Below, in pieces: positions 1 through 13,091 of a stretch of DNA of 64,000 nucleotides. The notes below the pieces were generated by a model. That model saw only the letters and a program-made list of their open reading frames with translations. It had not been told where the DNA came from and searched no databases. Made by a program: the position numbers and the translations under genes. The stretch covers positions 1,240,001 through 1,304,000 of the forward strand of contig NC_089723.1 of assembly GCF_035083965.1 (NCBI RefSeq). The letters are read 5' to 3'. The stretch is from Branchiostoma lanceolatum. Its lineage: Eukaryota; Chordata; Leptocardii; Amphioxiformes; Branchiostomatidae. The first letter of the stretch is position 1. Each line of letters begins with the position of its first letter.

Positions 1-2640
1 CTGAGATTACTGATGCAATATCATATATCATCAGACATAGAATAAAACTTTAATTTAATCTATACTACTGGATTAGAATATAAAGATATTAGACGTTTCA
101 GATGTCCTTCCAACATCTGTCTTCAGTGATTCAAGATAAGATTTTCAATTTCCTGGATGACTAATATCCACAAACCAATGATTAGACAAACTTAGTATAC
201 ATCGTGTTTTAGCAGGATTTTGGTAGTTGATATTATGTAACATTTGCTTTTACAAGGACAGCAACGGAAAGAAAGTAAATCAGAAAATGCTAAGAGGATT
301 ATGTTTTCTTGTTTCCACTTTTACATTATAATATACCCTTAACTCACAACACAAAAAGTGAAACACCTTATCTAAATTTCCTTAATAGTGTAGACACCTC
401 GAAAATGTTATCTGCTATAGGGACCTGTTATATGTGGAAAAAATCTTGGCGCAGAAAATGGTTTTAAAGTGAACTGGTTCATCAGTTTTTGAATCATATT
501 GCTAACATGCCGCTGTCCATATGTTGGAAATAGTACCAACATTCAAAACAGAAAATTACGAGAATCTCAACTTTTTATAGTCTTCGACAAAGACGACATC
601 GAAAAGGATTACAGGAAAACATTTTCTCTTGTTTCGAGGAAACCAATTTCCAAGTCATGCGGAATCAGCTAACGCTTTTTCTAGACAAACTTCAAAGCAA
701 GTAATGATATTTGCACCAATAGTCTAGAACCAGCTTAGTGATTACAATAACATGTATTGTTCATGTCATCATTTTTTTTTATCTTTCAAAGTAGTTTCCT
801 TGATAGTCACGACTTGATGTCTCTCTGATCCCTGTTCATATCTATAAATAATCATATTTTGATAACATACTTTCTCGTAACGTAACGTCTACAGTTCTGA
901 GATGTTACATATTAAAACTTTGCTTTTATTGGTGTTCATTGGGACACCAGAGCCAAAGTCTCTGGAGAAGCACCATTTGCCGACCTATACAGCACTGATG
1001 TTGTGGGAGCATCTAAGGTCTAGGGTGTTTATTGGTGTTTCGGCTCTTCTTTAGCTGCTTCTACTGCCTGGTAGCTAGTCTTCCAGGAGAGATACATACA
1101 ATACAATACACATGTAACATGATATTACGGTCACCATACGACTAATTGAATCATTTCAAGCAAGATTAAACAGGTCCAACGTGAGCTTGTGGTTTTAGTG
1201 AAAAAAGTTATAAAACTGCATTGAACCTAAAGTTTAAGCACCTGAATGGCCTCAGGAACACAGCCATGCTTCAGGAGTCATTTTTCGTATGACTTGCTTT
1301 CCTTTCTGCAGTCAATGCAACGTTAAGTCAGTGGCCCTCCCATGTATTTGTAACAGAGAAAGTTTGCTAGATACCTTTTTGATACCTGATTAATAAGGAA
1401 TCCTTTTGTTATAGCCAGTAGGCAACACAACTGCCAATACAATTTAATAAGTTTTTTTACTAAAACATTCATATCTAATACGCTACAATAGATCACTATA
1501 TTTCTTTTTGAACTATTGTTTTGACACACAAATGATCATAATTTCAGAAAGAGGGGATATGTTAAAGAAAGTAGTCCAAGTGAAAACAGTGAGTGTAGTT
1601 TATATCTTCAGTGCTCTACAAAACTGTATATTTATTTCTAATGTGACTGGACGTAAGAAAATTTAACAAATATGTGAAATGTCAATAAATGAAGCACAAC
1701 TGCCGGAAGCGTGCCGTCACTTGTTTGACCGTAGAGTGTACTTAGTGGAAGCTACCGGATCAACGTTTAAGTACAACCCGTTTCTACCTGCAAAACGTAC
1801 ACCAAGCTTGAGTGACAGTTACAGTCAAAATCTCAATCAATAGGTAAAGGTATTAATAAAAACGTTTGGTTTAAGATAAACTTTTGGAACTTGTCCATGG
1901 TGCATTTTCGTTTTTGTTACTTTGTGGAGATCCATGATTGCCGAGACAGGTTGTTACATGTGTCAATAGATTATATCAATCTCACCGTTTTGCAAATTGT
2001 TGTTAAGTAATGTATAAATGCTTTTTACGAAATAAAGTCAAAGCTCAAGCATTGTAGTATTTTCCACCACCTTCTACATTATGAAAGATTTCCATACTAT
2101 TGAAGTATTTTTCAACAGAACTAGAAAAGCGATCACCTCTTTGTTTTTTTTATACGACTGGAGCCTTCCTTTATGAGTTTGTCATAAAAACGATCCCTAT
2201 GTGATATATTACAAGGCAATTGCAATATGATATCCTTTACAATACTTTTGTTAACCCCATAGATTGTTAGTGAGTCTTGTCTTGATCCAATACAAGATTT
2301 TTGAAAGTCTGAGGCACTTTTTCGCAGACACCTGTTTAACGATAGAGTCCGTTTACACTTGTGCACATACTCAAGTTTGCATGAGTTGCGTATAAACATT
2401 TGTTTGGGTTTAAGTTGAGTTTGCGGGGATGAAGTTTTTTTTAATTACTTTAACCAACCGTTGTGCAGCCTGGTTATCGAAACGATTTTTTTTTTCGGCC
2501 GCAAAGTTTATCTCGGACAAAAATGTCAATACACACCTCATACGGACATATCATAAAAGCAAAATTTCCAATGACATCTAATGTTTTAGGACAAAAGTTA
2601 ATTTGTCCATGAAGGTTAGATATAGGCAATAATACACAAT

Positions 2641-2745
2641 AGCAAAGTTACTCAAGCAACTGGATAGTTATGTAAACGGTCAGACGTTTTAGATAGGATC
2701 TACTATACTTTACCAGTAACTGACGAACGATAGTGGGTGCTTTCT
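2641..2745. repeat. Dispersed repeat with CAAGCAACTGGATAG core (copy 1)
   Basis: Contains CTCAAGCAACTGGATAG followed by a GGTCAGACGTTTYAGATA block. The same two blocks recur near 7,470-7,590, 38,236-38,362 and 54,660-54,862, in one or both orientations. This is a short non-autonomous dispersed repeat, and this copy looks partial. Confidence 0.55.
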
Positions 2746-5700
2746 GAAAAGGTCATTACTGTGTGCCGCCGTCTTACGTTTGCTTCTGACTCGTCTCGGT
2801 GAATCCACAATTTGTTAAACTTTTGAGTACCTTTGCTGCTTTTGGAGCTTTCCCAAACATGACCAAGCCTTAATTACTTAATTTTACGAAATAATTATCG
2901 TTTTGCACATAGACTGTTTCAAACAATTACTAAGTTTACAGAATCCACCGAAAGGTTTGACATAACCATTCGTTTAAAACAAGATTGCCATTTCGTTATT
3001 TACAAGAAAGAAGTTTCATATTTAGAATGAGATAATGATAATCATTACAGTGTGCAAATTGGTAAACACAAAATCTTTACATGTTAGAAGCTGTAGTGCA
3101 AACTGTACATACTGATACACACATGTGGTTCATATTTTGTACGTATGTTAAATGCATTTGTATTTTTTGGGTGTATTTCCAGTTGCAGAAGCCCTCACGA
3201 AAGTCATTGTACTTTTGTTGCGTAACTGAAATATTCTATTTATGATAGAAATATATAGCTTAAAAGTAATCTAAATATCATTCTATTCTGTGCACAAGAC
3301 ATAATTCGTAAACAACTGACTTAAGGTTTGACAGGCTGAATAAAACTGAACTATGCGGCTCCAGATGTCTTAATGGGGGATAACTGCGGTGTGAAAGATG
3401 TCTGAAGTGCATTGTACTGAAGTACATCGGTTTAAGGACAACTTGAAGTTAAGAAGAAATGCTGCTTCTCGGTCTGTCCGCGATGTAAGTGATCCAGTAC
3501 CTTCACGACAAAGCTTATATTCTATGCTTCGTTCTTGTCGCTATTGGTGTTAAAGGTTTTGGAAAAAAAGCATTGCGTTTACAAAAGTTGGTAAGAGTAC
3601 CATATATACTTGACAATGTATTGGATATTTCATTACTTTGTACAACTGAACTTTTACCATCACTAAAAGCCACTGCCCAGTACAGCTTACAACCAGGAAA
3701 ATAAAGTCCCGCCAAAAAAAACATCATCCGCACGATTGAAGCATTTGTTTTAAACTTTGTGTGCAGAACACCGCTGGGAGGGCTTGATATGACAAGCCTT
3801 ATAACTTTTCGTCTTTCCTGAAAATAATAGAACAGTGAACTGTAACTCCGATAACTTAACTTTCTTTTTATCTTTATGCGATGATAGTTTCATATCGTGC
3901 TGTACATTTATACGCTCTTGAGTGGTCAAATGCAAATAATGTCTTCCTAGAACTCGTATATTTTTATCAACCATGGGACAATATACACAACTTATCTACT
4001 AGTATGGTACAAGTTGCACACACAGTAGTGAGAGTGGTTTAAAGTTGTGTTTTCGTGCAGTTTTTAGTATCGTGGTATCACTTTAGTTGTGTTTTACTCA
4101 GTGCATGTTCAATAATGGTTTGTAAGACTGTCCCACTCAATAAAAACAACATATTGGCCTAATAAGTAGTCTGAGAAAAACATAAACACGTAATTCGTCC
4201 TTAATGACATTGCTCTTCTATGTTCTCCCATAGATGACTAATCTGGAGATGCGAAAAGGAAAACAAAAAACAAAAAACAATATGCTTACAAGACTCATAC
4301 CAAAATTGTGATATAAATCTCCGTTTATCGTTTTTGAAACCGAAGCAAAAGTGCAAGAAAGGTTACTTTGTAATCTCAAATACTAGTATAGTGGAAGTGT
4401 CAAGATAGCTTTCTTGCCAAAATTTTGAAAAGTGTCCAACAATATTCTCTTGTACATTTTTCTCAAAGTTGATGCTATAACGCCTGCATTGTGAGTCTAG
4501 GGGAAAACTAAGTCCTTGCTTACAAGTTCGGAAGGGAACATACGTGACACATCAGCTTTAAGTGATGTATCAAAACAAAAAGTATTGCAACAAAACTGTC
4601 AGTCCACGGGTACACCTCTGAGGAATGTCTTTATTTCTGAAGTGTGCAAACTGGCCTTGGATTTTTCTAATGCTTCATTATTAGATGTCTTCATCTTCAC
4701 TGTTGATGTTGTTAATATTTTTGCGTACCCGGAGGAATTATAAAAGTTGACGTTATACTTAAATACGTAACAGTAGATGGAGGAAAATTGCTGGTGTAAG
4801 ATGCAATAACTATAGTTTGGCTAGATATCAATGCCGTGTTGTCTTATCGTTCTAATTATGTTTTTATGAGTCAGATGCGTGGCTTCGTCATGATCATACC
4901 TTCAGTATTGATTCAACTTTAATTAAAATATCCACAAGAAAGAGCCCATACCAAAAACAACTCCTGAAAAATGATTAAAAATCTTTGTAGCAAGCGGCTA
5001 CATAGCAACATTTCATCAGTTTGTCCAAGAACTGTTTGATAACCATTTTTCTATTCTTAACCGATGCGCGATGTGAACAAAAATCAGTTTATTTTCCTTA
5101 TATCTGCTTTTCGTTATATGTTATTTCGGAAAATCGCTGCGACAATGGTAAAGAGAAACTTCAACCAAACTTCGAATCAGTCGCCATTTTCCTTTTCGGG
5201 TGGCTCATGTCCGCCATGTTGGATCGCCATATTGCTTTTTTGAAGGTCGTCATATCTTTATTATTGATCGTTTTCTTTTTATCTTCCTTTGATAATTTTA
5301 GTTATATTGTAATTTGTTGATGGTGAAATAGCACCAAGGACATGACACGGGTAGAACACCAAAAAAGGGGTCCCCCACATGTTCATCGATCGGGGCTCTA
5401 CATAACAACAATATTCACTCGCCATAGAAGAAGTTATACTCTCCATAGCATCTGTGCATTGATTGTATTGTGTCTACATAGCATAGGAGGCCTAGGTGAC
5501 ACGTTGGCTTGGTTTTGAGGAAAGTTAGTTCTCATAACTGCTTGTTTTTCCATTTCCAAAATCTAGCATTAGCATCTTGTTTGGAAGTTATGTGTTTGAA
5601 AAGTTCGTTTTCTCCAGGTGTATATTGATGAATGGATTCCTGCTGCACTGTTTGTCCGTGTAGTCAGAACTTGACTATGAATCTATTGACAAAAAACACG

Positions 5701-7467
5701 AGCGCAGCGCCGATATAAAACTCGCGTATTAATCAGCGAAAAATGTTTTGCAAGTCAACACGTTTCCTGTTTCTGTCAGATACATGACATCATCGTCAGA
5801 TCTTGCCATATAAGTACCCGTTCATCTATTGTCTCTACTTTCCTACTCAGCATATTCTTATGAAAGTCAGAATATGTTTCATATAATAGAGGGAATTCTC
5901 CGCAACAGTATTAATAACGAATTCGAACTGCTGCGCAGTGCAGCTGGTTAAGCTTGTCAATAACTCCTTGGCAATAAACACATAAAGAAGACATGGATGT
6001 CATCAACATTATCAAAACTCCCCATGCTGAAGTGACAGCCATGTTCACATACTTGTCACGTCCAACTGACAGCGGAGGTTGTTATCTCTAATGCAGTGCG
6101 AATTTGAAAGTACAAAAAGGATTTGGGAGTTGTCGGACGACATGGAGTCGTTGCCTTTGTTCTCTTTTTTTTTTTACTAAAATGCCGCCATTTTCCCCTG
6201 GGCCTTTCCGGTGCGCCGCAGAAACCGCAGAAAACAATCTAACCAGGATGTGAACGACAGGAACTTGGAACGGTACCAAATATCACACGACCGTGGCGTG
6301 ATACGGTCCTGGTGTGCTCATTGGCTAACAGCAGAAGTTAGTCATGCTTATCGTCCAATCGCGACGCTGCAATTCGTTCCCTGCCTTCTGATTGGCAGGC
6401 ACAAACATCAGACATATTTACTCGTCGAGGCGAATCGCGGAAAATGAGTCGGCGGATGACGACATGCCAAGTGCCTGAAGTGCTTCTGAATCAAAGTCAG
6501 GCCTGATTTACATAGAAGATCGATATGTTTTTGACAGCGTAGCCCTCTACCGGGGATACGGTAGGCTTAGTGAAGGGGCCTTTCGTCTGCTGTAACTACA
6601 CACGCTCCGGTTACCGTTACATCAAAGTAGCGATTGTGACATATCACAAGAACACTACACATTACAGTGTCAGAATTGTAACAGTCTCAGAGAATTACTG
6701 TCATGGTTTAAAATTCGCTGAATTAGAAATGCGAAAGGAAAGCAATGGGTTCATCGTTAGACAGAAGTATTCCAGGAGTTGATTCGATGTTGTTACTCGA
6801 ACACTGGTCCTGATTCAACTATCAGTACCTGCTAAGTGTATTACCATAGACGGTCTCCGTACAAAGGCCGGATGGTGTCCAGTGTATATCTGTATAACTG
6901 AATTATTATATAAAGTGCTAGTTTTGATTCATTAGAGTAAAAAACGTGTCTTATTTAACAGTTGTTGTAACTGAAAATGTTTTTCCCGTTTGGTTCTTTC
7001 ATCCTGTCAGTATCCCGTATGTTACATGTGTTAAAACTAGAAAATAACAGTAACTATCTCCCTGACTTTGTTTTTATTTAAGAATGCCAAAAATGCATGG
7101 ACTAAAACCACTTACACGTGGCTGGTTTTTCGCTACAAAATTTACAATGCCACATGTAAAACAGAACTGCGCAAAATAGACCAGTTATTAGTAAGAACGT
7201 GGGTACTATATCAATGTCCTCTGTCTGTCTGTGAATTAAAGAATCCTTTGACTTTGGTATGTTAATGTTGTTATTGTTTTTTTCACCTCTGATGTGATGG
7301 ATACTGGCAGGTAACCGTTACACACCATCACGTGCCCAGTCCCACGGGTACATCAGTGACGTGCCAAACTTCAGGACTGCGCGACTCGGCTGATAGTCAG
7401 GCCCCATTCCACGGCAATCGCACTGAGACCTAAATTGGATTTGTGTAACCTTTGACTTCACACGTTG

Positions 7468-7595
7468 ATAAAAGTTAGACATCCAGGTAGTAAGATATGC
7501 CAAAAGTAATTATTCAAGCAACTCGATAAAATTTTGAAACAGTCAGACGTTTCAGACAGCATGCACTGTCTGTCGTCAGTGAGCACATCAGCTAC
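7468..7595. repeat. Dispersed repeat with CAAGCAACTGGATAG core (copy 2)
   Basis: Starts with a TTAGACATCCAGGTAGTAAG block, then a diverged CAAGCAACTCGATAA core and CAGTCAGACGTTTCAGACA. The first block also precedes the copy near 38,240, so the two are members of one family. Confidence 0.55.
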
Positions 7596-8195
7596 ACAGG
7601 CAGTATACATTTATGCTCAGTTATTCACGTCTTTGTCAATCGCCATTACTTCTGTTTTTTCACACAATATTCAAATCATGTTTCCGTTATTTCAGTTGAC
7701 CTCTGAACCCTCACTTTGACTTCACAATTGGAATATCGTGCAATATGTAAAAGTTTGACTTAAAAGACAACAAAACACACGAAACGTAAAAATCGCACTG
7801 TCAAATGACTCGGTCGCAGGGCGGTCGCAGCAAGGTCGCCGCTCTAGCGGAATGGGGGTGTTACAGTTCTGTTGGTGTAGAAACCAGCCCGACCGTTTAG
7901 CCTTCATCCGGTAAGATTACACGACAATCTGTCCTGTTTTCTCGTGTGTGGAATATGTGCGCAGACTACAACCTTTTCTTTTTTAATATTTTTTTATTTC
8001 TATTATTTATTCATACAATAAACAAGAAATAATACAGACTACAACTTACCACATCAGCTACATCAGCTACACAGGCAGTATACATTGATGCTCAGTTATT
8101 CACGTCTTTGTCAGTCGCTATTACGTCTGTTTTTTCACACAATATCCTAATCATGTTTCCGTCATTTCAGTTGACCTCTGACCCCTCACGCTCAC
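7586..8195. repeat. Direct repeat pair of about 120 bp
   Basis: The stretch 7586-7715 (ACATCAGCTACACAGGCAGT to TTGACCTCTGAACCCTCACT) recurs with few changes at 8055-8185. The two copies are about 470 bp apart in the same orientation. This is a local duplication with no coding sign. Confidence 0.7.
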
Positions 8196-8449
8196 TTTTA
8201 AGTTCATGTTTTATTTAATTTACTATCTAATAATTGTATAAGTTTTGTTTTTGTTAATGATTCGATTGTATATAATGTAGATAGACTCCAGCAAGAATAG
8301 TGTATGATTTGTGAAAACTATACACTAATGGAGATCTAAATAAAACAAACAAAAACAAACAGGCTGTAGTGATAGACTTCCCACATATTCGTTATCATGA
8401 TGTTCTAAGCTTAAAGATACGTTCATCGTCTTCTCGTACTTTAGATGTA

Positions 8450-8770
8450 TCCATGGTAACAGTGGTGTTGAATGGTCGAAAGGCTAGGATATCAGGCACG
8501 AGATCATGAGGTCAAGGGTCGATTACTAGCGTTCCTTGCTAGACGTTGTGTCCTTGGGAAAATCACTTAATACGACTTTTCTCACCCCACCCAGGTGTAA
8601 AATGGGTACCTGACTTCATTTGGGGAGGTAAAAGGCGGTGGAAGGAGAGAGTTGGGCTCCACCTTCTAATACCTCCCCTAGACACAGTGGATAACAACCA
8701 ACTGCCCCTACGGCCTCAAAAAGGCTATGGGACTACCTTTACTTTACCTACCTTACCATTGTTACCTACA
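8450..8770 (+). repeat. Possible SINE-like dispersed element
   Basis: The block includes TGTGTCCTTGGGAAAATCAC, a CCACCCAGGTGTAAAATGGG segment and a tail of short CTTTAC/CTTACC units. This word order looks like a short interspersed repeat of marine invertebrates. I recognise the style but cannot name the family. A GCGCCATAGGGCTTAACTGG tail near 59,450 may be a related 3' end. Confidence 0.35.
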
Positions 8771-9704
8771 AAACAGACGGTTTCTGAAATGAATATCTGA
8801 GACTATGTGTTATTTATGTCCATTACCTTTCCTTCTGAGATGGTGTACATCAAACTTTGTAACCTACATCAATATCTACAAGCCAACCTTTATTTCTGAA
8901 CGGACGCCTCCTGTGCCACGGAGAAATGATTGTCGGAACTACTGACTTTCTCGTCAAGCTTACGTGGTTGAGTCCGTACTTGTTTTTAAAAGAATCAACA
9001 GAAACGACTCTAGCTCGTTATTCATCTATTCTGCCCACAAACACTGACAGCTCATCTATATGGCCATATTTGGTACGCTCGATGCTGCGATATGTATTTC
9101 ATTTTCCGTTCTTCGTGTGTCTCTGCTGGTGCCACAGAGTTGGTTTCTGATGTTATCGTGTGAGCTTATTGGACTTTACTATTATATAATAGATCGACAA
9201 CTCCCAGACACACCTGTTGTATTGATTTGTTACATCCAAATAAAGTCAAAGTTGTCGGTGAAGTCCCATATGACAAGAGCGGGGGAGAAGTCGTATGACG
9301 TAGCCGGATGTGACGTCACATGATCTATTTTTCAGGCATGGTAGTGAGGTAACCCGTGATCGATCTGCAGCATTCTGGCATGTTCTGTATAATCCGGATG
9401 GATTTTACTCATTTCCAAAAGGGCGGAAATCGGAACGAAAACATTCCGATTCTCAACACCACGATCGTGGATCATCATGTGGCGACATGACTAGTGAAGA
9501 AATCAATAGTAAACCATGTATTACAGTTTCAAGGAGGAAGCGAACAGCCCGCTCAATGAAAGGACATCCCAATTTCTTGAGAAGAACGTCCTCACTTTGC
9601 AGAATCCTTACTTCGTGTTTTTCGTTTAACGTTCATAACCCGCCCCGTAAGATATGTTAAACGTGGTCCACATGTCTAGCTTGCACATGTAGGCGTCTCC
9701 TCTA

Positions 9705-10125
9705 ACTCTTGGTATGCCAGTGACAGTAGCGGAAATGTAGGACAGGAAATGATGTCACACGCTTTACAACGTGACATTGGACTATAAGCTGATGTGGGGG
9801 GCAATTTAGATCCGCTTAATCATTGGAGAAAATGAGTGCCTTATGTGCAGATAAGTTTCGAATTTGAGCATTTGGCATATATCAGGGTGGAATATCATAG
9901 AATACAATGGCGACATTTGGATGATACGCAGGACCTTAGTTCGTGCTCCAATATGGGATAGGTTTTTGTGAGGAGCCAACATTGCAGAAATAGACCGATT
10001 GGGAGAGACGCAGATGCGTATGCCAGTGACAGTACTGGAAATGTAGGACAGGAAATGACGTCACGCGTTTAGCAACGTGACATTGGACTATAACCTTGAC
10101 GATTTAGATCAGCTTATTCATCTAA
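9705..10125. repeat. Direct repeat pair, unit about 95 bp
   Basis: A unit starting TATGCCAGTGACAGTA and running through GGACAGGAAATGA to CAACGTGACATTGGACTATA occurs at about 9713-9790 and again at 10018-10095. The surrounding lines also repeat GATTTAGATC or its variant. This is a local duplication, not coding. Confidence 0.65.
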
Positions 10126-10715
10126 AAATAGACACGGATGCAGAGAGACGCAGATGCGAGGATTTGTGTAAAAACAGTTCTTGGGATTCATTTTTGGCGC
10201 GATTCTAAACAGCACATGAGCACTTCGTATCGTCAAGCCTTGTTAAAGTGGGCGGCATGATATAATGACCAGTTCTGCAGTTCACAACAGTCCACAGAGG
10301 TTTAAGAGCGCCACCTGTCGGAGCAACTGCAAGATGATGAGAACGAACAGTAACCTTTTGCATTGAGTAGATCAAAGACGCCCTCTACTGATTCGTCCAC
10401 AAAGTACCACGAGTGGATGTCACTGTCGGCTTCTTCTGCGACAGTCACTGGCTGCTACCTTCTGTTTTATAAACGAAAACGTTGATTAACTCCATGAAAC
10501 GGAGTTATTGTTTTTGTGCGTTTGTGACGGTAGCGTCGTTCCACAAATTGGCATTTGAATTCTAGACACGTCGACACTAATAGAAAGTTGTGTCAACAGC
10601 AAAAGGTCAAATACAGTAGGTGTTAGCTCAGAGTTCGTAGAGCTACTTATAAATCAAACATGACAGAGAGTCAACCCTCTTTAATTTTGTTTGGTTTGGA
10701 ACAAGTAGGTCCTAT

Positions 10716-12502
10716 TTAGCATACAAAGTCGTCCGGCGTCAGTGTTCTCCAGAAGCGGTCCTTCAGACGGGGCGGCCCCTCGCACGTCATGATGTCGGGA
10801 GTCTCGATGGCCGGTGCGGTGTTGTTGTTGTCGATGTGTTCCTTCAGCCAGCGGAGATGACAGTCACACGTCCACGGGTTTCCGGAAAGGACGACGTTTG
10901 ATAGCCGGGGCAGAATCCTGCAGGAGCCAAAATATCCCCAGTCATACATAAGATCTCATATTGATGCCACTAGAGGCACAGAAATTATCTGCCCGACATT
11001 AGAACCTGGTCCAATCGCAAATTTTTAAGCCCAAAATAAGCCAATAATATCTAAAGGAGAGAAGAATCGTACTGACCGTGTGTCCAGTACTGCAGGCTCC
11101 AAGGTGGTTAGGAGATTCCCGTCCAGGTACAAGGTTGTCAGGTTCTTCATCTCCTGAAAGGCTCCAACAGGCAGACTGGAAACTCTGGTGCGAGACAGGT
11201 ACAGTTTCCACACCCCTCCCAGGCCGGCAAACGTGGAACGAGTTATCCTGTCTATCCCGGTGGACGTGAGGTCAAGGACCTGCAGCTTGCCGAGTCCGAG
11301 GAAAGCGCCATCACTGATGGTGACCAACGAAGGCTGTTGGAAGAGTACCAGGGTCTGGAGATCCGTCAGATTAGAGAACACTTTGTACGGAAGGTGTCGG
11401 ATCTGGTTACCTGTGAAGGCCAGGTTGTTAAGACTTACAGGTAGATCTAAAGGCACGTGGGTCAGGTTGTTGTACTTGAAGCTAGCGGTCTTCAGTGCAC
11501 TTGCAGGTTTGAGGGCACCCGGCTGGATGTATGTGAGATTGTTTGATTCAGCGTGCAGCTCCTCTAACTTCTGTTGGTTCGCGAAGGCATCAGAGTCGAT
11601 GATGCTGACCTGGTTGGAGGAGAAATCGATAAAGACGAGATCTGTCAGGTTCACGAGCGAGTCCGCGGTTATATGGACCACTTTGTTCGACACGAAAAAC
11701 AGATGAGTCACCTGTGACGGAAGGTTTGGTGGGAAGACGTTGAAGTTTTTGTTCTGTGACAGATCCAGGGTTCTCAGAGAGGGGGTGTCATCAAATGTGC
11801 CGGGATGGATCCCGGTAATCATCAGTTGGTTCAGACTCAGGTCGACGGATCGGAGAGAATGCAGTCCTGCGAAGTCATGCCTGGATACAGTCGTGATGGC
11901 GTTGTACCTGAGAAAAGGGTACAGAGATTTAGGATAAGTCCGGGCCTGTACCTGTGCCTGAACTGTTTGACAAACTAACATGTAGTCTTCAATGATGGCA
12001 GAAACATGAATAACAGTTAGCAAAATATTTATTTACTAAATAGGCTTCCACAAGTAGCTTTTGAAGAGGAGGACCGCGCTTTCGAGTGGACCTCAAATCA
12101 AGGATGGTGCTCATTTCAATGCCCATACAATGTTTTGATCTTGATACTGATATTTGAAGTGAGGAATAACACGTGTTCAGTAACAAAATAAGTCAAACGG
12201 TTATATAGTTAGTGTTAGTCCATTCAGGTACCGAACTGTTACATTATGTTCCGGTATTTCGGACCTGTACCCAAAGGATTTTTACGATACTGTAGCGGTA
12301 CATGTCCCTACCTGAGGTCCAGGACCTCCACGTCTGTCGGCAGATCTGCGGGGACTGAGCTGAGGTCCAGCCTGTTGCAGTACACCTGGGTGGTCCCTTT
12401 CCAGCAGTGGCAGGGCCGTGGGCAGTCAGACTGTCTCACCGCTCCAGCAGCGATAAACACAAGTCCGCACACAAGAACGGCGACAGCTCCTACAGACGCC
12501 AT
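10716..12502 (-). CDS. Secreted leucine-rich repeat protein A (LRRNT-LRR-LRRCT)
   Basis: Three exons on the minus strand: 12502-12312, 11907-11077, 10917-10716 (1,224 nt, 407 aa). I chose the ATG at 12502 because it aligns with the starts of the two paralogs; an in-frame ATG lies 9 nt upstream. A hydrophobic signal peptide is followed by an LRRNT cap (CPRPCHC plus a fourth Cys), about nine LRRs with LxxLxLxxN spacing, and an LRRCT cap (NPWTCDCHLRWL, then MTC and a final FVC). The protein stops at the last LRRCT cysteine, with no stalk, transmembrane or GPI segment, so it should be secreted. The caps resemble lamprey VLR and GPIb-alpha types; described lancelet VLR-like proteins share this layout. 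The ligand is unknown. Both introns are phase 2. I saw no AATAAA within 250 nt downstream. Confidence 0.85.
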
Positions 12503-13091
12503 GTTGGTCATGGTCCAAAGGGTAGGGACTGCCGAATGATGTGTGCTCAGACTAACCTTTGACCTGAGTCATAGATAGCAGGAGTCTGCCGACTGATAGG
12601 TGCTCCGACGCTAACCTTTGAGTTATAGATAACAAGGTTTTACATGTATCTCCAAGCAGATATTGATTGGGAAGATTGTAACCTTTTCATATGCCCCGTT
12701 TTCTTACACAATCCTCTGATGCTTTCTATTGTTCCATGGCATTACTTTACCCGGTGTTCATTTATTAGAATGAGTTAGGAGTGATAGAAGGAAGCAATAC
12801 TACTGTCGCAGGACATCTTTTTGACTTGCCGAACTTTTTCATTGTCTACTAAAATCAACACTGCCTCGATAAGTCTGATGAAGAAGCATAGTCCATACAA
12901 ATTTATTTTCTGAAGGGATATATTGCTGATGATACAACGAGTTTACGTGCTAATAAGCTTCTCTATTTGCACAGATTTCATATCGAATTCCTTACATCTG
13001 ATCAAAAAGCCACATTCGTTGACTTCATCGAGCTTGAAAGACCTTTTTCTTTACGTTTCAGTAAAGATAAACGGAGGTTTTAACAACTCAA

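Larger units (their letters stand above)
1..10700. other. Gene-poor stretch, no supportable gene
   Basis: No open frame here resembles a known family or links to neighbours by phase-compatible splice sites. The longest frame (9310-9660, 116 codons, plus) has no recognisable domain. The stretch is AT-rich and holds dispersed repeats, listed separately. It may be intergenic DNA or a long intron of a gene lying to the left. Confidence 0.6.

Noticed and set aside
9310-9660. 116-codon plus-strand ORF
   Set aside because: No signal peptide, domain, repeat or splice context recognised; length is within chance for this stretch. Not called as a gene.
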